A stretch of 64,000 nucleotides of DNA from Winogradskyella litoriviva (GTDB lineage: Bacteria > Bacteroidota > Bacteroidia > Flavobacteriales > Flavobacteriaceae), in assembly GCF_013249065.1 (NCBI RefSeq), contig NZ_JABRWQ010000002.1, positions 496,001-560,000 of the forward strand, in the 5' to 3' direction. Under the pieces are notes generated by a model. That model was not told the origin of the DNA. It worked only from the letters and a program-made list of their open reading frames with translations, and searched no databases. The translations under genes and the position numbers were made by a program. This document shows positions 44,733 through 53,503 of this stretch, in pieces. Position 1 is the stretch's first letter, and each line of letters begins with the position of its first letter.

Positions 44733-45815
44733 ATGAAATCGTTACAATTACTCTCATTTTTCTTCTGTTTTTGTCTAATAGTATCATGCTCTAGCGATAG
44801 TGATTCTAGTGATGACGAAGATTCTCAAACTGAAGATATCTATTTTCCGCCTTTAGATTCTGATACTTGGGAAACGGAATCTATTTCAGAATTAAACTGG
44901 AATGAAAATCAACTTCAACCACTATTAGATTTTTTAGAAGAAAAAAACACCAGAAGTTTTATGATTCTACACAATGGAAAAATTGTAGTAGAGGAATATA
45001 TGAATGGGCATAACGCTAACTCAACATGGTATTGGGCAAGTGCTGGTAAAACATTAACAACTGCCACATCTGGAATCGCAGAACAAGAAGGTTTTATAGA
45101 CATAAATAATAAAGTTTCTGATTATTTAGGAACAGGTTGGACTAGTGCTACTTTAGATAAAGAGAATTTAATTACCTGTAAACATCTTTTAACTATGACT
45201 TCTGGATTAGATGATAGTGCTGGAGATGATGTTTCACCATCTAATTTGCAATATTTAGCTGATGCTGGCGAACGTTGGGCTTATCACAATGTCTATGTAA
45301 AAATGCAAGATGTTGTTGCGGAAGCAACTAACCAAACTTGGAGTAACTATTTTGATGCTAAATTAAAAACACCAATTGGCATGAACGGCAGTTGGCTTGC
45401 TCTTGGTGATTTAAGTGTATATTGGAGTAATACCAGAAGTATGGCAAGATTTGGCTTATTAACTTTTGCCAATGGAATGTGGGAAGATGAGCAAATTATA
45501 AACAACAATTATTTAACAGAAGCTACCAATACTTCTCAAGACATCAATTTAGCTTATGGCTATTTATGGTGGTTAAACGGAAAATCCACGTATCATTTAC
45601 CGCAAACACAATTTGAATTTGCAGGCAAACTAATTACAGATGCTCCAAACGATATGTTTGCTGCATTAGGTAAAAATGATCAAAAAATTTATATTGTCCC
45701 AAGTAAAAAAATAGTTGTTATTAGAATGGGAGAATCTGCCGATGATGAAAACTTTGGACTTTCTAGTTTTGATAATGAGCTTTGGCTAAAAATTAATAAT
45801 TTAATTAGTGATTAA
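44733..45815 (+). CDS. Serine beta-lactamase-like (class C/DD-peptidase fold) lipoprotein
   Basis: The 360-residue protein has a lipoprotein signal (LIVSCSSDSDSSDDEDS: Cys followed by an acidic Ser/Asp linker favouring surface exposure in Bacteroidetes). Catalytic SxxK is SAGK (near residue 103) and YxN is YHN in WAYHNVYVKMQD (near 188). Relatives of this shape hydrolyse peptides, esters or oligomers (the 6-aminohexanoate dimer hydrolase group) rather than antibiotics. It starts a plus-strand run divergent from rimO. No resistance role is implied. Confidence 0.88.
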   Translation: MKSLQLLSFFFCFCLIVSCSSDSDSSDDEDSQTEDIYFPPLDSDTWETESISELNWNENQLQPLLDFLEEKNTRSFMILHNGKIVVEEYMNGHNANSTWYWASAGKTLTTATSGIAEQEGFIDINNKVSDYLGTGWTSATLDKENLITCKHLLTMTSGLDDSAGDDVSPSNLQYLADAGERWAYHNVYVKMQDVVAEATNQTWSNYFDAKLKTPIGMNGSWLALGDLSVYWSNTRSMARFGLLTFANGMWEDEQIINNNYLTEATNTSQDINLAYGYLWWLNGKSTYHLPQTQFEFAGKLITDAPNDMFAALGKNDQKIYIVPSKKIVVIRMGESADDENFGLSSFDNELWLKINNLISD

Positions 45816-45876
45816 GTCCTCTTTACAAGCCTAGTAAATTAGATTTATTGATTTAAGTATTTGTCCTAATAATATT

Positions 45877-45884
45877 TATATTTG
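45877..45884 (+). promoter_or_regulatory. -7 box before the FN3 lipoprotein gene
   Basis: TATATTTG fits TAnnTTTG exactly, 23 nt before the ATG. TTG triplets lie upstream but not at the ideal spacing. Confidence 0.4.
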
Positions 45885-45907
45885 CGACCCTTAAATCAAA
45901 TCAATCT

Positions 45908-46879
45908 ATGAAAAAATTAATTTTACTTTTAGCTATTTCTATCCTAGCACTTGGGTGCTCAAGTAGTGATGATTCAGACAGTTCCAGCTGTCCTAAACCT
46001 ACCAACCTTGATGTTAATAACATCACCAACACAACAGCTACATTTAGCTGGAGTTACGAAGTAGACTCTGCTTTGTTTCAAGTAGAGTATGGTCAATTTG
46101 GTTTTACACAAGGCTCTGGAACGATTTTAACGATACCTGAACCTTATGTTCATATCGAAAATCTTTTGGAACAAACACAATACACCTTTTATGCACGAGT
46201 TTTTTGTAATGAGTCTAACGAATACAGCAGTTGGTCAACACCTTTTAACTTTGTGACATTAAATTATAATCCTTATTGTAATGACCCTGGAAATCTTTAT
46301 GTACAACCCTACAATAATTCTGTAAGTTATAATTACATAGACTTAGCATGGTCTGATGGAGATTTTGATGGCTCACAAATTCAACATGGTACGGAAGGTT
46401 TTATATTAGGATCAGGAACCATAACAACATATGATGAGACAATATATCCTAGTAATGCTAGAATAAGTGGTTTAAACTCTGATACATCTTATGACTTTTA
46501 TGTACGTAATACTTGTGGTGAAAGTGGTTATAGTTCTTGGGTAGGCCCTGTTACTCATAGCACTTTGGAAGACCCTTTAAATCCTAGCTGTTTAGACCCT
46601 ATTAATTTTACTTTAGACCAGATTTATACTACTGCTCAAGGATCAGACGTACTAGTATTTAGTTGGGACTCTATGAATGGTGAAAACACATGGCAATTAC
46701 ACAAAGTTGGTTCTGGTGACCCTATAGGTTCTGGGACAACAATAGACACAAGTTACAATCCTATACAGTTAACAAATCACACGTATACAGGCGCAGTTTA
46801 TGACTTTTATATTAGAGCTAACTGCGGCACTAACGGTTATAGTGATTGGGTGGGTCCAATTACAGTTACTGGACCATAA
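45908..46879 (+). CDS. Surface lipoprotein with three fibronectin type III-like repeats
   Basis: The 323-residue lipoprotein signal ends in LGCSSSDDSDSSS, again with an acidic linker after Cys. Three repeats follow at about 28-117, 122-217 and 223-323; each starts with a CxxP/CLDP-type segment, has TATFSWSY or a similar strand, and ends in SSWSTP, SSWVGP or SDWVGP. Paired cysteines per repeat could form disulfides. It probably binds glycans or proteins at the surface; no enzyme domain is present. A strong terminator follows. Confidence 0.85.
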   Translation: MKKLILLLAISILALGCSSSDDSDSSSCPKPTNLDVNNITNTTATFSWSYEVDSALFQVEYGQFGFTQGSGTILTIPEPYVHIENLLEQTQYTFYARVFCNESNEYSSWSTPFNFVTLNYNPYCNDPGNLYVQPYNNSVSYNYIDLAWSDGDFDGSQIQHGTEGFILGSGTITTYDETIYPSNARISGLNSDTSYDFYVRNTCGESGYSSWVGPVTHSTLEDPLNPSCLDPINFTLDQIYTTAQGSDVLVFSWDSMNGENTWQLHKVGSGDPIGSGTTIDTSYNPIQLTNHTYTGAVYDFYIRANCGTNGYSDWVGPITVTGP

Positions 46880-46903
46880 TAAATTAAAAAAACACAAAAT
46901 ATT

Positions 46904-46935
46904 AAAAAGCCTTTAGACATTTCTAAAGGCTTTTT
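46904..46935 (+). terminator. Terminator after FN3 lipoprotein gene
   Basis: 14-bp perfect arms (core AAGCCTTTAGA / TCTAAAGGCTT), 4-nt loop, T-run on both strands. Confidence 0.92.
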
Positions 46936-47130
46936 GCTTTTTTAGAATTTAAATGATATAACAGTTATTTAGAGCTTTCTGACTTGTTTGTTTTCCAAGA
47001 TTCTGTATTTGTTAAGTACTTTCAATTTAAAAATATTAAACTTTACTACACAAGTTTTTTATGAAAAACACATCTAAAAATTAATAGTTAATACTTTACT
47101 ATTCGTTTTTAAGATTAAAAAAAAATAGCT

Positions 47131-49314
47131 TTGCAGAAAAACCACATCCTTTATTCTATTATTCTATTTTTAACTTCATCGCAAGTCTATTCACAATTAT
47201 GCGAAGGCAGTTTAGGTGATCCTGTTATTGAAATAAATTTTGGTTCTGGCACAAACAGAGGACCAGCTTTAGGATCTAATATAACTGCATTTACTTACAG
47301 TTCTTCTGGCAATTTAGACGAAGGAGAATACACCATAGCAAATACAACTAGTGGTTTAAAAGATAATGCTTGGCATACCACATCTGACCATACAGGCGAT
47401 TCTAATGGTTACATGATGGTAATTAATAGTGCTGTACTTGCTAATGAAGGTGTCTTTTATACCAAAACTGTAACAGGGCTCTGCGCAAATACCACATTTG
47501 AGTTCTCTGCTTGGCTAATGAATATTATGAATCCCTCTGCTGGCACAGATGAATATCATCCAGATGTTACTTTTAGAATAAGCGATACATCAGGTAATAT
47601 TTTAGGATCATATAATACAGGTGATATAGCACAATCTACTTCTGGTATTTGGCAACAATATGGATTCTTTTTTACTTTAGACGCAGATACTGAAGTCGTA
47701 ATTACAATACTAAACTCAGCACCAAGTGCACATCCTGGAAATGATATTGCTTTAGATGATATAGAGTTTAGACCTTGTGGTCCAACAATTTCAAACACAA
47801 TTGAAAACGAAACAACAAATAGTATAACCGTATGCCAAAACGAAAATGTAAGTTATACTTTTCAAACAACGATTTCTGAAGGTTATTCTAATCCACAATA
47901 TCAATGGCAATATTCTACTGACTTAGGTACAACTTGGTTAGATATTGAAAATGCCACGGCTTTAGATTATATTTTTACAGAAACAACTTCTGCAGGAATA
48001 GTTTATTATAGAATTGCTGCGGCTAATGGAGACAATATAAATTCAATTTCTTGTCGTATAACTTCTGAAGTAATAATTGTTGAAATAACTGCAACACCAG
48101 AACCTCTAATTGGTGAAGCTGAACAACAGTTTTGCACCACCCAAAATCCAACCTTAAGTGATATTGAAGTAAATGCCAATGCTGTTTGGTATGACGCTGC
48201 AATTAATGGCAATATTTTACCAAACACCACAAGTTTAGTGAGTGGTACAATCTACTACGCAAAGAAAGAAAGTCTTAGTGGTTGTGAGAGCGATGAAATA
48301 TTGTCCGTAACAGTAACTATTATTTCCCCTACACTTGTTGTAAATAACATTTCCACAATTATATGTGATACTGATAATGACAATTCTGAATTTACAGATT
48401 TAACCATCCATGAAGACGATTTAGTAAATTGTAATGATTGCATATTTAGTTATTTCATGTCTTTAACAGATGCTGAGAATTATTATGAAGAAGGACTCAT
48501 ATTAAATCCAACAAATTATGAATGGACCACAGACACCTATTCTATTTTTGTAAGAATTGATTCTTTAGATAAATGCTATCAAATTGCAGAAATCTCAATT
48601 AGTCTAGGTGAATCTCCTATTATTCCAATTGAAGAAGTCGTTAGTATATGTGAAGGTGAAAACTCTGTAACAATAGATGCTGGTTATGGCTTTAATAGTT
48701 ACTTATGGTCAACAGGAGAAATATCACAAACAATTTCAGTCAATAATGAAAATATTGGACAATACTGGGTTTCTGTTACTGAAGATTATGGTTCTTATAC
48801 TTGTAGCTCTTTAAAAGAATTTGAAGTCATACTTTCTAATACTGCTATAATTTCGAATATTGAAATTGAAGATTGGACTGATAATAATAATTCAATCACA
48901 ATCTTCTTATCGGATTTAAGTTTAGGCGATTACGAATATTCAATAGATAATATAAACTACCAAGACAGCGATAGTTTTACAGGATTATCTTCTGGCGAAT
49001 ATACCGTTTACGTTAGAGATAAAAATGGCTGTGATACCGCAGAAGAAGTTATTTATTTATTAAACTACCCTAAGTTTTTTACACCAAATGGAGATGGCAC
49101 AAACGACAATTGGTATATAAAAGATGCTTTATCTGAACCGAGTTTAACTATTTTGATATTTAATAGATATGGAAAAATCCTAGCCAATTTAGATGCCACA
49201 TCCACTTGGGATGGCACCTACAATGGAAATTTATTACCTACCAACGACTACTGGTTTAAAGTTACACGAGCCAATGGTAAAACTCATGTAGGACACTTTA
49301 CTTTAAAACGGTAA
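47131..49314 (+). CDS. T9SS type B (gliding-motility-type) sorting-domain surface protein
   Basis: The 727-residue exported protein starts at a TTG (47131), followed by a good signal peptide ILYSIILFLTSSQVYSQ; no ATG gives a better start. Residues about 25-220 form a beta-sandwich domain of the kind seen in flavobacterial adhesins (LDEGEYTIANTTSGLKDNAW; GNDIALDDIEFRPCG). Ig/PKD-like repeats follow, with CxxE-type cysteine strands near 500 and 600. The last ~90 residues are the type B sorting domain (YPKFFTPNGDGTNDNWYI, ILIFNRYGKIL, TNDYWFKVTRANGK, HFTLKR). It is exported by T9SS and held at the surface. Confidence 0.92.
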   Translation: MQKNHILYSIILFLTSSQVYSQLCEGSLGDPVIEINFGSGTNRGPALGSNITAFTYSSSGNLDEGEYTIANTTSGLKDNAWHTTSDHTGDSNGYMMVINSAVLANEGVFYTKTVTGLCANTTFEFSAWLMNIMNPSAGTDEYHPDVTFRISDTSGNILGSYNTGDIAQSTSGIWQQYGFFFTLDADTEVVITILNSAPSAHPGNDIALDDIEFRPCGPTISNTIENETTNSITVCQNENVSYTFQTTISEGYSNPQYQWQYSTDLGTTWLDIENATALDYIFTETTSAGIVYYRIAAANGDNINSISCRITSEVIIVEITATPEPLIGEAEQQFCTTQNPTLSDIEVNANAVWYDAAINGNILPNTTSLVSGTIYYAKKESLSGCESDEILSVTVTIISPTLVVNNISTIICDTDNDNSEFTDLTIHEDDLVNCNDCIFSYFMSLTDAENYYEEGLILNPTNYEWTTDTYSIFVRIDSLDKCYQIAEISISLGESPIIPIEEVVSICEGENSVTIDAGYGFNSYLWSTGEISQTISVNNENIGQYWVSVTEDYGSYTCSSLKEFEVILSNTAIISNIEIEDWTDNNNSITIFLSDLSLGDYEYSIDNINYQDSDSFTGLSSGEYTVYVRDKNGCDTAEEVIYLLNYPKFFTPNGDGTNDNWYIKDALSEPSLTILIFNRYGKILANLDATSTWDGTYNGNLLPTNDYWFKVTRANGKTHVGHFTLKR

Positions 49315-49329
49315 TAATAGATAGTAACA

Positions 49330-50304
49330 TTATTTAAAAAAAGAATCTACAAATTCATATTTATTAAAAACCTGTAAATCTTCTATACCTTCACCAACGC
49401 CAATATACTTAACTGGAATTTGAAATTGATCGCTAATACCTATAACTACACCTCCTTTTGCTGTTCCATCTAATTTAGTAACCGCTAAAGAGGTAACTTC
49501 TGTTGCTGCTGTAAATTGTTTGGCTTGTTCAAAAGCATTTTGCCCTGTAGAACCATCCAAAACTAATAAAACATCATGAGGTGCATCACCAACTACCTTT
49601 TGCATAACACGTTTTACTTTTGTTAACTCGTTCATTAAGTTAATTTTATTATGTAAACGACCTGCAGTATCAATAATTATAACATCGGCATCTTGGTTAA
49701 CACCAGATTGTAGTGCATCAAAGGCAACAGAAGCTGGATCAGAACCCATTTCTTGCTTTATCATTGGCACATCTACTCTATCTGCCCAAACCTGAAGTTG
49801 GTCTATTGCTGCTGCTCTAAATGTATCTGCCGCACCAAGTACCACCTTTAAACCTTTCTTCTTAAACTGGTATGCCAATTTACCAATGGTTGTTGTTTTA
49901 CCAACACCATTTACACCAACAACCATTAGAACATATGGCGTTTTAGAACCATCTGTTTGTTTTGGTAATTCTGGAATGGTATACTCGGTTTCCTCTCCAG
50001 ATTTTGTTTCAGATAATAAAGCAGCAATTTCTTCCCTAAGTATTTTATTAAGTTCTGATGTACCCAAATATTTATCTTTCGCCACCCGTTCTTCAATTCT
50101 TGTAATAACTTTTAAAGTGGTATTAACACCAACATCACTTGTTACTAAGATTTCTTCAAGATTATCTAGAACATCGTCATCTACTTTAGATTTTCCAGCA
50201 ACGGCTTTATTTAATTTACTAAAAAAAGAGGATTTAGATTTCTCTAAGCCTTTATCTAGTGTTTCTTTCTTTTCTGAAGAGAATATTTTTTTAAAAAAAC
50301 TCAT
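49330..50304 (-). CDS. ftsY: Signal recognition particle receptor FtsY
   Basis: FtsY receives ribosome-SRP complexes at the membrane. The 324-residue protein has a short basic N-terminus (MSFFKKIFSSEKKETLDKG) without the long acidic A domain of E. coli, an N domain (DDDVLDNLEEILVTSDVGVNTT) and a G domain: GVNGVGKTTTIGKLA (near 130), DTFRAAAIDQL, IIDTAGRLHN and TKLDGTAKGG. It lies downstream of the ribosomal protein operon but beyond that operon's terminator, so it needs its own promoter in 50305-50433. Confidence 0.96.
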   Translation of the reverse strand: MSFFKKIFSSEKKETLDKGLEKSKSSFFSKLNKAVAGKSKVDDDVLDNLEEILVTSDVGVNTTLKVITRIEERVAKDKYLGTSELNKILREEIAALLSETKSGEETEYTIPELPKQTDGSKTPYVLMVVGVNGVGKTTTIGKLAYQFKKKGLKVVLGAADTFRAAAIDQLQVWADRVDVPMIKQEMGSDPASVAFDALQSGVNQDADVIIIDTAGRLHNKINLMNELTKVKRVMQKVVGDAPHDVLLVLDGSTGQNAFEQAKQFTAATEVTSLAVTKLDGTAKGGVVIGISDQFQIPVKYIGVGEGIEDLQVFNKYEFVDSFFK

Positions 50305-50433
50305 TTTGTTGTTAGGTTATTTATCAGCACATCGACAAGCTCAGTGTGACAGTATTATTAGTAATTATGACATTACAACAACCTTGCCTTTAGTATTATA
50401 CTGATAAGATGTCAGATGTTTTTCAAATATAAA

Positions 50434-50466
50434 CATAAAAAAACTGCTTTCATAAGAAAGCAGTTT
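50434..50466 (-). terminator. Terminator of the rpmB-rpmG-DUF4295 operon
   Basis: Perfect 11-bp arms AAACTGCTTTC / GAAAGCAGTTT with a 4-nt loop; on the minus strand seven Ts follow. It is 25 nt after the DUF4295 stop codon. Confidence 0.92.
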
Positions 50467-50490
50467 AGTAAATCTATATATAAATAAAGA

Positions 50491-50643
50491 TTATTTTTTG
50501 TTTAAAAAGTCATTGACAAATTCTGGTGCCATTACTGATTCTACAAACATGTAAGCTCCAGTTTTTGGTGATTTTACCATTTTAATCGCTTTTGTCAAAC
50601 GCTTTGATCCTGTCTGTAAAGACGCTACTGATTTCTTTGCCAT
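50491..50643 (-). CDS. DUF4295 family small basic protein
   Basis: Translating the minus strand from the ATG at 50641-50643 gives 50 residues: MAKKSVASLQTGSKRLTKAI and ending APEFVNDFLNKK. It matches, from memory, the small DUF4295 family that follows rpmG in Bacteroidetes. High Lys content and its place behind two ribosomal proteins suggest a ribosome-associated role, an inference. It starts 6 nt after the rpmG stop. It is well below common ORF length cut-offs and easily missed. Confidence 0.9.
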   Translation of the reverse strand: MAKKSVASLQTGSKRLTKAIKMVKSPKTGAYMFVESVMAPEFVNDFLNKK

Positions 50644-50649
50644 GTTTTC

Positions 50650-50832
50650 TTATTTTATCTCTTTATGTACTGTCATACGCTTAAGAATAGGATTAAATTT
50701 CTTAATCTCCATACGATCTGGCGTATTCTTCTTGTTCTTTGTTGTAATATATCTTGATGTTCCTGGTTTTCCAGAAGTTTTGTGCTCCGTGCACTCTAAG
50801 ATAACCTGTATTCTATTTCCTTTTTTTGCCAT
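50650..50832 (-). CDS. rpmG: Ribosomal protein L33
   Basis: The 60-residue large-subunit protein reads [21 protein letters not shown] with [21 protein letters not shown] following. Only one Cys is present and the CxxC pairs of zinc-type L33 are missing, so this is the zinc-independent (C-) form. It is the middle gene of the rpmB-rpmG-DUF4295 operon. Confidence 0.96.
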   Translation of the reverse strand: MAKKGNRIQVILECTEHKTSGKPGTSRYITTKNKKNTPDRMEIKKFNPILKRMTVHKEIK

Positions 50833-50864
50833 TGTAAATTGACTTAAGCGTTAAAAAAACGCTA

Positions 50865-51101
50865 TTATTTGTAAAATCCTTTTGCTCTAGCTTCTTTTAA
50901 CATTGCTTCGATACCAATTTTATTGATAGTCTTTAATGCTGATGTAGAAACTTTTAATGTTACCCACTTATCTTCTTCAGGAATGTAAAAACGTTTTTTG
51001 ATTAAATTTGCATCAAATCTACGTCTTGTTTTATTCATAGCGTGAGAAACATTGTTTCCAACCATCGCTTTTTTCCCAGTAAGTTCACAAACTCTTGACA
51101 T
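50865..51101 (-). CDS. rpmB: Ribosomal protein L28
   Basis: The 78-residue protein of the large subunit begins MSRVCELTGKKAMVGNNVSH and has the KTRRRFDANLIKKRFY core typical of L28. It is the first gene of its operon, preceded by a well-formed promoter and an unusually long ~125-nt leader. The spacing to rpmG is 32 nt. Confidence 0.96.
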   Translation of the reverse strand: MSRVCELTGKKAMVGNNVSHAMNKTRRRFDANLIKKRFYIPEEDKWVTLKVSTSALKTINKIGIEAMLKEARAKGFYK

Positions 51102-51231
51102 TGTTTTCTTTCTTTAGGTCTATTATTGTTTTTCTGCTAACTCTTAATATTGTTGTTGTTTTTAGAGTATATCCCTTTAAACATTAGCATTAAGAATCTA
51201 AAATCCGAACATGGATATTTTAAACAGGGTG

Positions 51232-51261
51232 CAAATTTAATAAAACTTTGAGGTTTAGCAA
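51232..51261 (-). promoter_or_regulatory. rpmB operon promoter
   Basis: On the minus strand TTG (51259-51261), a 19-nt spacer and TAAATTTG (51232-51239) match TTG-N19-TAnnTTTG, the ideal Bacteroidetes promoter. It predicts a start near 51225 and a leader of about 125 nt. Confidence 0.75.
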
Positions 51262-51280
51262 AAATATATATCCACTTTTT

Positions 51281-52519
51281 TTAAATTTCTTTTAGTAACA
51301 TCTCAAAAGCCTTACTAGTTGCTCTACCAATAACTTTTTCTCTAAGTGTTCCAAAATTAAAAACTTCTGAAAACACCTCATCTTTTGTAGCAATACCAAT
51401 CCAAACGGTACCTACTTCTGCATCAGAATCTCCTTTTGAAGGTCCTGCGTTGCCAGTAGTACTTATTGCATAATCAGTATTAAAAAGTTCTCTTACGTTA
51501 TTAGCCATAGCTTCTGCAACTTCTTTACTTACTACAGAATGTTTGTCTATAACTACTTGTGGGACGTTTAACACTTTCACTTTAGAGCTTGTTGCATAAG
51601 TTACAACACTACCTTTAAAATAATTAGATGCACCAGCAATTGCTGTAAATGATTGCGCAATTCTACCACCTGTACAACTCTCTGCTATTGCTAATGTTTT
51701 CCCTTCTTGCGATAATTTGTTACCAATAAGAGCTTCTATTGATGCCTCATCTTCAAAACCAACAAAAATATCTTCAATTTGTGGCAAGAGCAGATTTATC
51801 TGATTATTAATTTCAGTTTCAAGTAATTTTTTATCCGAAGATTTTCCAGACAACCTTAAACGTACGCGACCTAAACTAGGTAAATACGCTAATTTTATAA
51901 AATGAGGTAAATCTTCTTCCCACTTTGAAATATGTTCTGCTAGTGCACTTTCACCTCTACCATAAGTTAAGATGGTTTTATGCATTATAAAAGGAAACTT
52001 AAACTGTTCCCTTAATTTAGGTATAACTTGCTCTGTAATTAATGCCTTCATTTCGTAAGGCACTCCTGGAAGTGACACAAAAACTTTTCCGTTTTTTTCT
52101 AACCACATTCCTGGAGCTGTACCATTATAATTCTTTAAAACATGTGCTTTAGAAGGCACTAATGCTTGTTGCTTATTTACTTCTAAAAGCGGAGATGAAC
52201 TGAATTTTGAAAATATTTGTTCTACATGTTTTAAAACAGCTTTATCTTCAACTAGTGTATCATTAAAATATTCGCAAATGGTATGTTTGGTGATATCATC
52301 TTTAGTTGGTCCAAGTCCTCCCGTTATAATTATGATATCTGCATTAGCTTCTGCTTCCTTTAAGGCTTGAAGAATATGAGATTTTTCATCTTGAATAGAT
52401 GTAATCTGATAAATTGAGATTCCAACTTTATTGAATTCCTTACCAATAAATGCAGAATTTGTATCTACAATTTGACCAATGAGAATTTCATCGCCAATAG
52501 TAATTATTTCTGCTTGCAT
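51281..52519 (-). CDS. cinA: CinA-family protein (competence/damage-inducible, NMN deamidase module)
   Basis: The two-domain protein has 412 residues: an N-terminal molybdopterin-binding-like/ADP-ribose pyrophosphatase domain (EIITIGDEILIGQIVDTNSAFIGKEF; ITGGLGPTKDD) and a C-terminal PncC/CinA amidase domain (TLAIAESCTGGRIAQSFTAIAGAS; TTGNAGPSKGDSDAEVGTVWIG). It recycles NMN or cleans up nucleotide damage products. It is the last gene of a minus-strand run Hpt-cinA and is followed directly by the rpmB promoter. Confidence 0.93.
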   Translation of the reverse strand: MQAEIITIGDEILIGQIVDTNSAFIGKEFNKVGISIYQITSIQDEKSHILQALKEAEANADIIIITGGLGPTKDDITKHTICEYFNDTLVEDKAVLKHVEQIFSKFSSSPLLEVNKQQALVPSKAHVLKNYNGTAPGMWLEKNGKVFVSLPGVPYEMKALITEQVIPKLREQFKFPFIMHKTILTYGRGESALAEHISKWEEDLPHFIKLAYLPSLGRVRLRLSGKSSDKKLLETEINNQINLLLPQIEDIFVGFEDEASIEALIGNKLSQEGKTLAIAESCTGGRIAQSFTAIAGASNYFKGSVVTYATSSKVKVLNVPQVVIDKHSVVSKEVAEAMANNVRELFNTDYAISTTGNAGPSKGDSDAEVGTVWIGIATKDEVFSEVFNFGTLREKVIGRATSKAFEMLLKEI

Positions 52520-52861
52520 TTAGAGTCCGAAATCGGCTTTAATTTCATTAACAGCATTATCTACTGCAGTTAATACTGTGATAAGTTGCTGATCTATATT
52601 TTTTTCTGTTTGCTCAAACTTTCCCCAATCTTGCACTTCAATTAAGGTATCTAATACGCCTAGTTCAAACAAATCTACAGTTGGCTTCATTTTATGAGCG
52701 GCTTGGTAAACTTCTTTAAAATCTTTTGCTGGAACTGCTGTTCTTAATCGTTCTGCATCTTCGGGTACTTCTTCTAAGAAGGCTGCTGCTATAGTTGCAA
52801 CGAATTCTTCATCGTTATCAGCCATTTCTCGTACACGATCTAATTTATAATGTTGTGACAT
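52520..52861 (-). CDS. Stand-alone histidine phosphotransfer (Hpt) domain protein
   Basis: The 113-residue helical protein carries a phospho-accepting His56 in AAHKMKPTVDLFELG. It would shuttle phosphate from a hybrid sensor kinase to a response regulator. No kinase or regulator is nearby; the gene lies between the FAH-family gene and cinA with 0-1 nt gaps, an odd setting whose meaning is unknown. Length and motif fit a single Hpt four-helix bundle. Confidence 0.82.
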   Translation of the reverse strand: MSQHYKLDRVREMADNDEEFVATIAAAFLEEVPEDAERLRTAVPAKDFKEVYQAAHKMKPTVDLFELGVLDTLIEVQDWGKFEQTEKNIDQQLITVLTAVDNAVNEIKADFGL

Positions 52862-53473
52862 TTATTTTATTTTTATTGAAAACATTTCTTCGTCTTCTAT
52901 GTAACCAATTAATCTATCGTCTGCAAAAATCTTACCAACTCCTGCAGGTGTGCCTGTAAAGATAATATCTCCAATTTTTAAAGTAAAATATTTAGAGACA
53001 TATTCTATAATTTCATCTATTTTCCATAGCATAAGTTCTGTATTACTAGCTTGTACTATATCTTCATTCTTTTTTAAACTGAAATTTATATTGTTTATAT
53101 TTTGAAATTTGTTTTTTGGTAACCACTTTCCTATTACTGCTGCACCATCAAAGGCCTTAGCTTTTTCCCAAGGTAATCCTTTTGACTTTAATTGTGCTTG
53201 TAGGTCTCTAGCTGTAAAGTCAATTCCGAGCCCTATTTGATCATAATACTTATGCGCAAATTTCTTATCAATGTACTTTCCTACTTTATTTATTTTTACC
53301 AAAACCTCAACTTCATAATGTACATCATTAGAGAAATCTGGAATAAAAAAGGGTTGTTTCTTTAATAAAATAGAAGTATCCGGTTTTAGAAAAATAACAG
53401 GATCTTTTGGCCTTTCGTTTTCTAGCTCTTTAATGTGGTCTGTGTAGTTGCGACCTATGCAGATTAGCTTCAT
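52862..53473 (-). CDS. Fumarylacetoacetate hydrolase (FAH)-family enzyme
   Basis: The 203-residue protein of the short YcgM/FAHD1 type shows the N-terminal KLICIGRNYTDHIKEL, PVIFLKPDTSIL, metal ligands in HYEVEVLVKI (near 53-55) and IDFTARDLQ, and the GDIIFTGTPAGVG turn. It probably acts as an acylpyruvase or oxaloacetate decarboxylase in central metabolism. The stop is directly followed by the Hpt ATG, indicating a co-transcribed unit with Hpt and cinA. Confidence 0.92.
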   Translation of the reverse strand: MKLICIGRNYTDHIKELENERPKDPVIFLKPDTSILLKKQPFFIPDFSNDVHYEVEVLVKINKVGKYIDKKFAHKYYDQIGLGIDFTARDLQAQLKSKGLPWEKAKAFDGAAVIGKWLPKNKFQNINNINFSLKKNEDIVQASNTELMLWKIDEIIEYVSKYFTLKIGDIIFTGTPAGVGKIFADDRLIGYIEDEEMFSIKIK

Positions 53474-53503
53474 TTTTCAGCTTTTAATTTTTAAAATTAG
53501 CTT

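Noticed and set aside
44733..45815. Antibiotic-resistance beta-lactamase
   Set aside because: The SxxK/YxN serine-hydrolase fold with a surface lipoprotein anchor fits esterase or peptidase relatives; nothing points to antibiotic hydrolysis.
49886..50404. 172-codon open frame antisense to ftsY
   Set aside because: Mirror of a highly conserved GTPase gene; its product is Ser/Leu-rich with no domain.
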